From NCBI GenBank assembly GCA_963921935.1, contig OY998176.1, positions 177,998,445-178,062,444 on the forward strand: 64,000 bases of DNA. The letters run 5' to 3'. This DNA comes from Galeruca laticollis. Lineage: Eukaryota > Arthropoda > Insecta > Coleoptera > Chrysomelidae. The notes beneath the pieces are model-generated. The model ran no database searches. It was not told the origin of the DNA and saw only the letters and a program-made list of their open reading frames with translations. Positions 1 to 10,239 of the stretch are shown here, piece after piece (the first letter of the stretch is position 1; each line of letters starts with the position of its first letter). Position numbers and translations under genes: made by a program.

Positions 1-119
1 TACTTTTATCCTCCACACGTATCAAGACCACATGTACAAGAGAGAATATTAAGATTACTTTCTGGTTATAAAATTTAAAATTGACAATAGAGTCAAAAAA
101 ATTTACATGACTGTTTGTG

Positions 120-272
120 ACACTATACATAGTAACCACTGCACCAAAACACGAACTATTACTTTCTTGACGAACGTTTCGTTGACCACGTCAACGTCAT
201 CAGGGGATTATAAGAAACGTCAGTCGAGAAAGTAATAGGTCGTGTTTCGGTGCAGTTGTTACTCTGCGTAGT
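120..272 (-). repeat. Hairpin with hammerhead-like core, PLE-terminus type
   Basis: The segments at about 140-172 and 219-256 are inverted copies of each other (about 30 bp, few mismatches). Between them the minus strand reads CTGATGA, one extra base, a GTTGAC/GTCAAC stem with a 3-nt loop, then GAAAC. This is the CTGAnGA-stem-GAAA layout also seen at the termini of PLEs elsewhere in this window. Type I hammerhead ribozymes are known in PLE terminal repeats. The extra base at the foot of the stem and the long internal loop in the outer stem make self-cleavage uncertain. No PLE reading frame is adjacent, so this is probably an orphan terminal fragment. Confidence 0.5.
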
Positions 273-490
273 GTGTGATAACGCCAAAGGTTCCATCCCC
301 AAACTTGGTATGGTATCTATTTTTATAAATAATAATTTTGCTAATATTTAGTTAAACCAGTTGAGTAGGTATAATAAAGTTAACATTTTTTAATTTGATG
401 AAGTCAATATAGTTCAGGTAAATAAAAATAATCAAAATTATAGGCCCTGTCATGTAAAATATAACAAATTTAAGTATTAGTACTTCTATG

Positions 491-2501
491 CTACTGGGAA
501 ATTTCTTGACCGTTAGACCATTTGAGGACAATCTTTTTTGAATTAACAGTTACGGACCCACTTACACTTCTCGTATCCTGAGAAGAGTGATGTATGAGTT
601 CAGACTTTTCAGGGTTTTCACTTGCATCAGTCTTTTCCATACTTGTAGATGGTTCCCTTTCCCTACTCAGTGATGGTAATGATGTAGGAGCACTATGCAT
701 TGACGCCTTCCATTTATCCCAGTGGGACAGAAACTGAGCTCTGTGCCCTATTGAAGGAATAAGCTCTTTCACCATATCATCTTTGAGAAATGGAAGGCTC
801 TGCAGAGTAACATCGTTTGCTATAAGAATAATGGAAAGAAGTTTTAAAAATCCATTTATGCTAAAGTTGTTAGGTATCTCTTAAACAGTATAGGTAAGAG
901 ACACCGGGTAGGTTAAATGTAGGAAAGTTACGTTTACATACTGTTATTTTATCGTAGTACAAGGAAAGACATTGTGTTTTATAATCAGAGAAAATAGTAA
1001 ACACTCTTCTGTAATGTATAATGCGAGTACAAAATAAATTTACAATTTTTGAATCTGCCTTGTATGAGATATAGTAATAACGATAAAATACAAATATACA
1101 AACGTCAACGTCAATCATATTGTTCCTCCCAGAAAAAAAGAAATTATGTGGTGGAGTAACGATTGTTGTAGAAATATACAGTATTTTCTGTGAAAAATTA
1201 AAACTGCTGGGATAACAGAGTTCCACTGTAAAAAAAATTAAAAGAATAGTTATTATGATATATTCTTCATTTCTAGGTATTTAAATCGTATGGCTCTTGG
1301 AACGTTATAATGTTATAATGTGGCATAAAGCTACAGGTTAATCAGAAAATCTTGGTTTTAAAAGTTCCTTGTTTGACATTTTCACAGTATACAACTATTT
1401 CTACAACTTTTATAGTAACTGATATACAGCCGGTCGCCCCTCCTTAATGAATTACCCTGTGTATCCCAAAAGCTAGGCATAATGAAGCCATACGTGTTTG
1501 ACATCATAATAGTGTACTCAAACTGGGAGTAATGACAAAATATTGGAAAATTTAACAGACGAAATTTTTATTTACAGCGTGAAATGTAAAAAACGCTTTT
1601 TCGAAATTTTTGTTACCACATACCGTTTCTCTCACATTGTATATCAATTTCGAACAAGAAGTATTTTGGATGGTTCGTAGTCAAGTATAAGTACCAAAAG
1701 CTTGAAATACCAAATGTCATCAGAAAAACTGTGACTTTTTGACTCACCCAGTACAAAATTTGGAATTTGTGAGTTTTGACATATTCAAACGCTGAGCATT
1801 TTAGTGTGCTATTTGATTTGGTTACACATCATTTTTAAGGGTCGGTTAAGAATTTCAATTTAAATAATGCTTGACTCACCCTGTATCTGACAATATTTTT
1901 ACCAAACATAGTCTGAAATTATTGCCTTATGGGCAATCAATATTTCTCGCGCATTTTATTTTCATTCAAGACGTTTTCCTTCGAGTACATAACTTTAAAT
2001 TGTAAAGAAATGGCCACTTTCGACACCTTGTATCTCGAAAACTATCCATTGGATTGAGTTGGGCCTATGGACACTTTTGTTCGGAAGGTCATATTCTACA
2101 GCATACAAAAAAATCAGAAAAATTAATTGAAAGAGGTATCAAATATTGCTACGTTTACATACTTTTTACTTATGACCGGTACGGTACGGTTGACAACACA
2201 TGCTATGCGTTGATTGACTTCAATAAACATTGTTTTAGTGAAAGACACTTTATAGCCAAACAATTTCAAATAATGAAATTTACTTACCTCTGAATGTTTC
2301 GGTATAATTAGCCAAACCCCATCCTCTTAAATAGCCGGCGACATCATCATCGCTGGCTGCTACTTCTGTCGTATCGGTTGATTCACCAATTACAGTATAT
2401 AGTTTCTCTTCCCCATCTTCGATTTGATCTAAGTCTATATCCAATACAATAGGGGCCAAATTGCATAAATAGTTAGAGTTAAGAGCACTTGACGCCGACA
2501 T
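491..2501 (-). CDS. SAM-domain protein, two exons (complement of 2288-2501 joined to 491-819)
   Basis: I assembled this gene by hand. Exon 1 starts at the ATG at 2501, with an in-frame TGA upstream at 2534-2532. It ends at 2288 before a strong donor (AG|GTAAGT) with one base of a codon left over. Exon 2 starts at 819 after an AG acceptor at 820-821 and restores the frame, running to a TAG at 491-493. The joined frame is 543 nt, 180 residues. Residues about 54-115 read as a sterile alpha motif: YLRGWGLANYTETF, then L-rich helices, then KELIPSIGHRAQFL and SHWDKW. SAM domains mediate protein-protein or occasionally RNA contacts. The rest is acidic (residues 20-55) and Ser/Pro/Glu-rich (115 onward), so probably disordered. 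The fact that the domain is continuous only across the splice supports the model. Such small SAM proteins can be multicopy in insects, so host gene versus transposon passenger is open. Confidence 0.78.
820..2287 (-). other. Intron of the SAM-domain gene
   Basis: This 1468 bp interval starts GTAAGTAA and ends TATAG in gene orientation. I see no convincing coding sequence in it. Short phrases such as GACTCACCC (about 1740 and 1872) and an ACAGCCGGTCGCCC stretch (about 1425) look like edges of small dispersed repeats, but no element could be delimited. Confidence 0.6.
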
Positions 2502-4440
2502 AATTATCTTACTAATAAGTATCACAATTATTCACAACCAAAATCACTGCTTTTGCACAGAAAAATGGCGAATACCAACACGAATGACACAATAAGGAGT
2601 TACCGCGTCGGCGCGTACCTACTGGCTGATTGAAACGTGGGATTTACAGGAATTCTGTTAAAATCAACGTCTGAGCTGTTAGAACAGTGGCGTGGATCGT
2701 AGAGATAACAGGACTATATTACATGAATTAAAATACTGCTAGCTGAACAAGATTTATTCCGGTAGAATCATCTGAATTTCTATGAGAAATAGCAACAATT
2801 CCTGTTGAATTTAATGTGTCTGTACTGTTAGTCGTAAAAATATTCTTGGGTTATATTTACAAAATTATTAGGTATATTTTACAGGGCATTCCTGTCATTG
2901 ACGGTGTTTTATTCCTGTTGCACCTATGGTTCCGAGCTACGTATGTTTTACAGTCGTGGCTTGTAAATATAGCAAAATATTATTCTATATACAGAGGAAA
3001 TATTCCTTATAAATTAAATGTACCTTATTACTGCTATACTTACCGTTTTTCCTGTTCATACGACTCAAGTCACTTTAAACGGAATCGGCATGTTAGATTG
3101 CAAGTATAGATTGTTTTCAGAACGTTTTTTTTTTGTTATAATAACAACAGTTGAGTTTAAACAACAGGAATTCATTTAACCGGAAATTCCCGGGATTCGT
3201 TTTTTTCAGTGTACATCCCCAGAAATGTAGACAAGTGACAATTTTGTGATAGAATATTGTTCAAGGCATCTCACAGATACGAGAAAGTTAGTTTTAATCA
3301 TCTTTAAAACCGTTTATTTTAGTTTGGAAAAGAAAAGAAATGTCAGTCTCAGTTTCAATTGATTTTTCCGCCTACACGGAGTGTTGCTTTGTTTCATAAA
3401 AATTAGTAATTCATTCAATAGCGCGTATAATAACGGTAGGTAATTACAAACAAAATGAAAGTGTTTTGAAGTGAAAAAACCAATTATTAGTAATCTCAAT
3501 TTAGTTACATTAGTATTCGAGGTGATCTACATAATTTCCCGATTAAAGCGGCGTAGTCATTTTGTTAATAAGTATAATGTTTTTGTCCGATTTAAATAAA
3601 TAATCAATCATCGTTGTCATAAGTTATTCTTACACGAGATAGCGTTTATTTGGAGATTTCCAATCCACTATCAAAAATATGATCGAAGAGAAAGTTTGAG
3701 AAATTACCGAAAGTGTCAAAGTCGGACAGATCAAAAGGCCGGCTTTATCAAACTACAGATTTCATGAAACTTGTTTCACGAAATTAGTTGCCTCAGTGTA
3801 CGGGCCACCTAAAAATTTACTTACTAATCAAGAACTTCTAGTCTATCCTGATTTCACTGAATAATTTATTAGAGTTGTAGACGCTCAATGTTGCTATTGG
3901 CGCGAAATGTAATATGTGTTGTCACACGAACTTTTTTTTAAAACCTTAATTACACTTAAAATACAGAAATATAAACCGGCAATAATAATTGTAAAAAATA
4001 CAGAGTATAAAAACAGAATATGCAGACTAAATATATTGAAAATCGAATTTATACGTTGAGTGTGCTGAGATTGCACCAACGGTCGCAGCAAGATCGGAAC
4101 ACAGAGAGTACGTCGGCAATAAAAAGTATGTAATTCCTCCATCCATTTCGGGTGTGGATAGATTACTCATCTCCTTCTTCTACTTCTCGGTTTCGATTTT
4201 GGATTAGTGGTAACTTCATTGACCAATTTTGTTGTGGGTTGACGTTTACTTCTAGACTTTGATTTGAAAACACCAAAAAGAAGTACGATCTTAATTACGA
4301 TGTAGAGGGGTGTAACCAAGCATGTCGTAGTTGCGTGGGATGTTTCTCATACTAACTTCTTCCATTCGATTTTCTTCTTTTAGGCGTTAGTGAACTTTTC
4401 CTAGGAAAATTTCATTAATTTTGATTTTTCTACGTTAAAT
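2502..4440. other. Upstream and intergenic DNA with no recognised gene
   Basis: The first 150 bp upstream of the SAM gene is locally GC-richer (around 2570-2640) and may be its promoter and 5' UTR, but no TATA box or initiator could be assigned. At 3221-3330 there is a diverged match to the end of the ~173 bp satellite at 29460-29560 (phrases ACAAGTGACAATTTTGTGATAG and AAAACCGTTTATTTTA). The remaining open frames are short and resemble no family I know. Confidence 0.5.
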
Positions 4441-4445
4441 GTTTC

Positions 4446-4625
4446 CTTAATCTTCAATATTCATTTCAGAAAGTAGTAAAAGTTGACCTGGAATAATATC
4501 TTCGTGGTTGATGAATAAGTCTCTTGGTGTATGGAAGATGAAACTCGGTGGTAGTTCTCTCTGATTAACAAATAAAATAGATATGTTTGTTTTGATCTTT
4601 TCTGGCCCGAAACATTGAGTCACAT
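4446..4625 (-). pseudogene. Short coding-like relic, probably retroelement-derived
   Basis: On the minus strand an open stretch of about 55 codons includes CFGPEKIKTN, RELPPSFIFHTPRD and IPGQLLLLSEM and ends at a TAA near 4446. The composition looks protein-like rather than random AT-rich frame. It lies about 1 kb downstream, on the same strand, of an errantivirus envelope-like fragment, so it may belong to the same decayed element. I do not recognise the family with confidence. Confidence 0.3.
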
Positions 4626-5554
4626 TCTAAGCTCACTTGCGGACACTTCCACTGCTTTGCCATATTTACAAAGTTTCTTTAGTTGCAGGAAAAATGAAAT
4701 TAGAAGTTTAATTGAAAATGTGTTAAAAAGTTAGCAAAAAAAAGTCATACTAATTTATGCATTTGAGTCGCTATTTTTGGAATTAATTAATAATTCTTGA
4801 ATTTTATTTAATAAAAGCATATTATTATATAAATTTCAAACAAGTATTTGTTGTATCCTTAGATACCTTTATGGTTATAACTAAAAGTAGCAACATTGCT
4901 CAAAATTTCATTACCTGTTGAATGTGTCATAGTAGTATATTTAGTAGTTTTGTCCTTGTTTAATTACCATATAAAGAGAGATGCAAATTTCGTCAGACTG
5001 TGATCGACGAACATTTCGAATAGGTCGTAGTATTGTAGTAAATAAGGTCAAACGTCGTTTGTTTATACGAGCGCCATTACGACTAGAGAGTGAACATTTA
5101 GTTCTTTCGTTTTGATGTGTTTTTGAAAACTTTTAGTGACAAAATAAACTTTTAAGTTAATTAATTCAATGTTTTTGGATTATCATGGTTCGTCGGTGCT
5201 AAGTTTGTCAGAAAAACAGCTGAAATTACCAAGGCCATGTGGCTACAATACCATCCCCACTTTTTGTAATTCATTCATTATTTCACTACTGGCGTTTAGA
5301 ATTTCTGGCAGAAAAATGAACGTGTTTATGAATGAATAGCCCTCTTTATGTTCATTATTACTCTAAGGTAGTTCTATAAAATAAGTATCCTTTAGAGATA
5401 TAAAATCGGTTTTTGAACAAGTGGTTTTGATTTTCGTTCTTCTGGGAATTCTGCGTTTAATTTTTAGTTTTAAAAAAATTCGATTTCCACAATAATTGGC
5501 GTTGGTGCAAATATCGGGTGATTCAGTTCTTACATGAAACAATTGGTGGAAACA

Positions 5555-5845
5555 TTATTCGGATTCGGCATCTACCAGGGGTTTTTCGTTGGGCCAAAAA
5601 TATAGTTGGTGGACATTTTCACATTCTTCATCTTCGTACTGATTGTCTTGCATTGCCAGAAATGGCTTGAATGGGATGAGGACCCTGTTATTTTTCGTGG
5701 GAATAGAGTACAGGTGGAAATAAGTATGAGTTTTGTGCTTAACTAATGGAAAGTGAATAACGAGAACAATTCTGTCTTTAGAGTAATAAGAATCGACGGT
5801 TGAAATTTTATAGTATTTAAATAAATCTAAATGTTTTTGTAACAT
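5555..5845 (-). pseudogene. env: Envelope (baculovirus F-like) fragment of an errantivirus-type LTR retrotransposon
   Basis: A 96-residue open frame carries phrases typical of the central part of insect errantivirus envelope proteins: a hydrophobic strand ending in HFPLV, then HLYSIPT, then a proline-rich turn followed by FLAM and an acidic Cys-containing stretch. This family resembles the baculovirus F fusion protein, which acts at the virion or cell membrane. Only about a sixth of a usual envelope protein is present. There is no signal peptide, furin site or transmembrane anchor, so it is a dead relic. No LTR or pol for the element was found nearby; the assignment rests on short motifs. Confidence 0.5.
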
Positions 5846-5859
5846 TTGAGATATAAATT

Positions 5860-7240
5860 CTAGTTCTCATAAATATAAGTTGTGACTTCAAGAATATAAA
5901 GTACATGCAGGTGCGAATGTTACAATAAAAAGGCATGGAGGTTGAAAGTTTTCTCTAAAGTAGAAGGATATATAGAGAACTCTATAAAATCGAATAATTA
6001 TAGCAAAGCAATTATATTAGTTTCTTCATTCACGGGATCTAATTCGTCAATAACCGATCTCTCAACTTCCAATTCTTCCTGCTAAACGACTAAAAATGAA
6101 TCTGTTTTGGAGAATTACAGAAAATATTTCCATTACACCAATTTTCACACCATGACAATAAATAATAATTAATGTAATGTCACCAAAATATTTCTATGAA
6201 AAACAACAGATTCAATTGAATTTTGATTTATAGTTTCTGGTCGTGGAGAAAATTTAATATGTTACTCGGTTATAATTGAAGAGATCGATATCGTGGTGCC
6301 TCTCGTTCCCTAACGTTCGTATTGATTTTTTTTATTACAACCTAGTTACATAGTTTACTATTTGCCATGATTATCCAACAATAAGATCAACAAGCGGAAT
6401 GCGAATTATAATACGCCTGCATCTCATTAATGTGATGTACTTTGGATAATATCTCGAGATGCCCAGTTGTGTGGAATCAGCTCGGAAATATTTAATATTT
6501 GTATGAAATTGTTCTCCAATTATGAATTTACGTGTAACAATTTACATCCTTCAATTATTTCACGCCTCACTTCTTTTAGCACTGAAATAATTGAAGCTAA
6601 AGTGACAAAAATCATTATTTTCCAAATCAGTTCAAATAGATATTCAAAACATCATTCGACTAACAGTCGGTTTCCAATAATTCAATAAATCTTCAACTAA
6701 CATTCATCCAATCGTGAATCACGAACTCATGCAATTGAAGTAAATCCAACTCTGTTTACACTTCATCTGAACTGAATACAGAAGGTCACAGAGACACAAT
6801 TTGCAAGTGTTTGTCTCAGTTGATGGATTAATGCTAATTTTCTCAGTCTAGTTGTTTGTTTTTTGCCATTTGATATGTAATTTTCAGGCTTAATAAAAAA
6901 ACTCAATCAACATTTCTGTTACCAAAGTTGCTTAGTAAAAAATATGTAACAATAGTTGAATGATCATTATATTCAGATCGGAGAAACTAAATTGCAATAA
7001 TGTTGGAATGGAATGTCCGGCTCAATAGACTTACAACGTCTTGACTGTCGAGTCAAAGGGGAAATAAGAAAAACAACCTAACTAAGTAACCTATGGGATA
7101 GCTTAACATCAACAATGATATGATAGCATTTGCAAGAATTTTTATTGACATGTACTGAGATTAAAAATAATGTGATTGGCGACCCTTTAGCTAAATGTAC
7201 TCCTGTATACATCTAAGCAAAGATGAAATGAGGTAGTCGG
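5860..7240. other. Intergenic AT-rich DNA, nothing recognised
   Basis: Only short, low-complexity open frames are present. No RNA gene, repeat array or transposon terminus could be supported. Confidence 0.5.
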
Positions 7241-7246
7241 AGCAAC

Positions 7247-7700
7247 TTAAACTTCGTGGATTATCTGCGCCAGTGTCTGTGAAGGGTGGTGCAAATAGGA
7301 AAGTCTCCTCCCCATCATATCACTCATGTTCGGATTTAAATCTGGTGAGGGGAGTGACCACAGCAAAATATTACCGCGTGATTTTTTGAGAATTTTGACG
7401 TGCAATATCTGAACAAGCATTATCTTGCTAAAAAGAACTTGTGGACGCCCATTCAGATAAAGCAGTAGTAGGACATCATCAAAATAACGCCCAGTTGTCA
7501 ACCTTCCTCGAATAAACACATGTGGTGATCGGTTACCATAAGGAATAGTCCCACAAACCAATAACAAACAGTTCTGTGCACATGCCTTTCAACAGCAAAC
7601 TCAATGGCACGTTACTCTCCACGGCGGCTACTTAGGCTTCCACAAGCTTCATGTGCCCCCCAGTACTACCATTCCCTGCAACAGCTCAAACGTTGATGAC
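7247..7700 (-). pseudogene. Tc1-like transposase fragment (C-terminal half)
   Basis: The minus-strand frame 7567-7247 contains the order expected from the second half of a Tc1-family DDE transposase: a GTIPYGNRSPHVFIRG-type strand, GRYFDDVL, then SPDLNP, then MMGRRL and a TLAQIIHEV tail. The stretch corresponding to the QQDNARPH motif is scrambled (LFSKIMLVQ), consistent with a frameshift. The N-terminal DNA-binding part and the first catalytic Asp are missing. No inverted terminal repeats were found. It abuts the 3' edge of the PLE relic at about 7740. Confidence 0.7.
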
Positions 7701-7736
7701 AGTGATCTGCAGTCAAAGAACCCACTAATTATGGAC

Positions 7737-9227
7737 GGTATGAAAATTGATTGAGTTATTTTCTTCAACTTCTATTGTCAATTTAATTTTTGGGCATGAA
7801 TTATTAATGTAGTTGAAAAATATATCTAATTGTCGTTCACTACCTATAAAACAAGCTAATATGTCATCTACATATCTATACCAAAATAAAACATTTTTTG
7901 AAATATCACTTTCAAAGATTTTTCTTTCTAAAAATGTTTGCCAAAACAGGTGATATGGGGCTTCCCATTGGTAAGTCTTCATTTTGAATATATATGTTAT
8001 TGTCAAAAGTGAAATAATTCTGATTATTACATACATCAAATAAATTAAGTATCACTGATATTATTCCTGGATCAATATTATTATCTTCTAGTATTTTCTC
8101 ACAAGAATTAATCACTCTTCAGGATGAATTTTAGTGAACATATTAGTAACGTCAAATGAAATAAGCGTAGAGTTATCTTGTGAGTTTAATGCTTTCAATT
8201 CTTTGATTAGTTCTATTGAATTTCTAATTGAGTATTTAGATGCATATCCGTGACTATTAAGTATATCGTTAAGTTTCTTTGCCAATATATTATTAGGAGT
8301 ATTAACATAAGAAACTACAGGCCTAATTGGTTTCGTTATTTTATGTATTTTAACGGATTCATATAATTGTGGACAATGAGGATTCTTATTTATGATGGAC
8401 CTCTTTTCGTAATCACTGTAAATATAATTTGAATTATTAACAATATCCCTTAAATTATTACAAAACTTTTGTGTTGGGTCTGCTCTAAGAACTTTTACAT
8501 CGCTAGATTCTATAAAGTTATATATTTTTGAATTATAATTCTCAGTTGTCAATATGACAGTTGTGTTCCTGTTAGGTTATTATCTTCTACTTTCTTTTTG
8601 ATCGCATTTAAAACTGTAATCTCATTTTTTGTTTGACGTTTAACTTTTGAAGGTTCAATATTTTTGATTAAATTGGCAATTTTTAATGTTTCATAAAGAA
8701 AATTATTTGAGTTAGATTTAAAAGCTATTTCTGACTCTGTTGCTATAATTTGTTCAATAATATTCGTAAATTTTGGTGGTATGCTGTACTTTGAACCTTT
8801 ATTCAAAAATTCTATTTCACTATCTGTAAAATTAGTATCTGAAAGGTTTTCAAATCGTGGTGCAAAGAGTGTTGGTATGTAGGTACTTACAGTTTCATGA
8901 TGTTTACAGTATTGAATTCTATGTTGTGTGGATGTAGTTTGAACGTGAGTTCTGAATGTACAACTTTTATGTGGTTGTCTAAGGGGTCTCTCATTTGAAA
9001 CCATTTTTTACATTCATCTTTTACGCATACTCGTTGAGCACATTTTATTGCTTTTTGTGCTTGCGGTGTTCTAGTATGGCATATTATACTCACATAATTT
9101 GGTATTACCTTTGTGATGTTTTGCAACGTTTTTGTAGTAACTTCTGGTGCAGTCGAGTCAAATCTTCTCCCGAAGATTTTTTAATGAAATTAACTGTCTC
9201 GACCCTTACTTCGTGGGATCTACTCAT
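7737..9227 (-). pseudogene. Penelope-like element (copy 1): frameshifted reverse transcriptase
   Basis: Reading leftward from an ATG at 9227, the copy shows a PLE N-terminal region, then RT motifs: LYESVKIHKI..IRPVVSYVNTP (8380-8280), SFDVTNMF (8140), LPMGSPISPVLANIF (7960) and the catalytic WYRYVDDILACF (7880). At least four frame changes are needed (near 9115, 8950, 8570-8550, 8110 and 7925), and the KADKG motif region seems deleted. The frame breaks off at about 7737 before the RT thumb and the GIY-YIG endonuclease. PLEs encode an RT related to telomerase plus a GIY-YIG nuclease. The YVDD box is intact, but the copy cannot make protein. Its 5' terminal repeat lies immediately upstream at 9229-9628. 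Confidence 0.85.
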
Positions 9228-9228
9228 A

Positions 9229-10235
9229 TTAGTGTTTCAAATGAAACTCAATGTTTCTAGCTGATTCCACAATATAATGAGAATTGTTGAAAATTCTAAA
9301 AAATGACAATTGTTTCAATAACTGAATATCATCGTCAGAATGACAGAAGTTACATTTCATTTGATGCCTACCTGATGCTTAGTAGTAATTTTTGGCTAGA
9401 CCAAGAAGTGACCCTGTGATTGACTTAATATATGTTAATAGAAAAAAGAAGAAGATGTGAAATTACAAATACTGAAGCTTATATAATATTAGCCCTATGG
9501 TGATATCCTGGATATCATTTTTCCAATTAAGATCAGTATATCTGTGCAATGATATAGAAAACCAGGAAAACTATATCTGCTGATCTTTACAATTATCACT
9601 TAAGAAGACAGTTTAATAGTGGAGAACTAGATTCATCTGTTCATTAGCGACTTCATATTGTTATTATATTACGCAAAACATCTACTTGACACCAATGATT
9701 CATTGACACCTAACACAGACCTAGAAGTACTACATATTTGTGATAAGAAACAAGAACTGGTTTTCCTTGAAGAACTGGAAATTAGAAGACACTTGAGAAA
9801 CCTACAATATGAAGTTGTCAATGGACAGTTATATCTAGGGAGTTCTCCACTAATAAACTGTCTTCTTAAGTAATAATTGTGAAGATCAGCAGATATAGTT
9901 TTCCTGGTTTTCTATATCAGTGCACAGTTATACTGATCTTAATTGGCAAAATGATATTCAGGATATCACCATAGGGCTAATAATATCTCAGCTTCAATAT
10001 TTGTGATATCACATCTTCTTTTTTCTATTAACATATATTAAGTCAATCACAAGGTAGGTCACTTCTTGGTCTAGCCAAAAATAACTACTAAACATCAGGT
10101 AGGCATCAAATGAAATGTAACTTTTGTCATTCTGACGATGATATTCAGCTATCGAAACAATTTTTTAGAATTTTCAACATTTTTCATTATATTGTGGAAT
10201 TAGATAGAAACATTGAGTTTTATTTAAAACACTAC
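9229..10235. repeat. Pair of PLE terminal repeats in inverted orientation
   Basis: The arms at 9229-9628 and 9841-10235 are inverted copies of about 400 bp, with a 212 bp spacer. On its own strand each arm carries the last codons of a PLE reading frame (ending CLLK-stop), a 3' UTR, and the motif CTGACGATGATATTCAGyTATyGAAAC. It then runs to AAACACTA just before the start codon of PLE copy 1. This fits the pseudo-LTR of PLEs, in which a partial 3' end precedes the full unit. The minus arm is the 5' repeat of copy 1; the plus arm belongs to an oppositely oriented copy. A third diverged copy is at 26430-26700. Confidence 0.8.
9658..9873 (+). pseudogene. C-terminal tail of a PLE endonuclease frame
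   Basis: The 71-residue open frame reads YAKHLLDTND, then LEVLHICDKKQELVFLEELEI, then SSPLINCLLK-stop. This resembles the extreme C-terminus after the GIY-YIG nuclease in PLE proteins (an HLL...H segment, then an LE-rich helix, then a PLI tail). Its last ten residues are repeated on the opposite strand in the minus arm of the inverted repeat. The upstream nuclease and RT are absent, so only the tail of an opposite-strand PLE copy survives. Confidence 0.6.
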
Positions 10236-10239
10236 TACG

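Noticed and set aside
870..1226. 118-residue minus-strand open frame
   Set aside because: Lies in the intron of the SAM gene, Tyr/Ile/Phe-rich as expected from AT-rich DNA, no domain.
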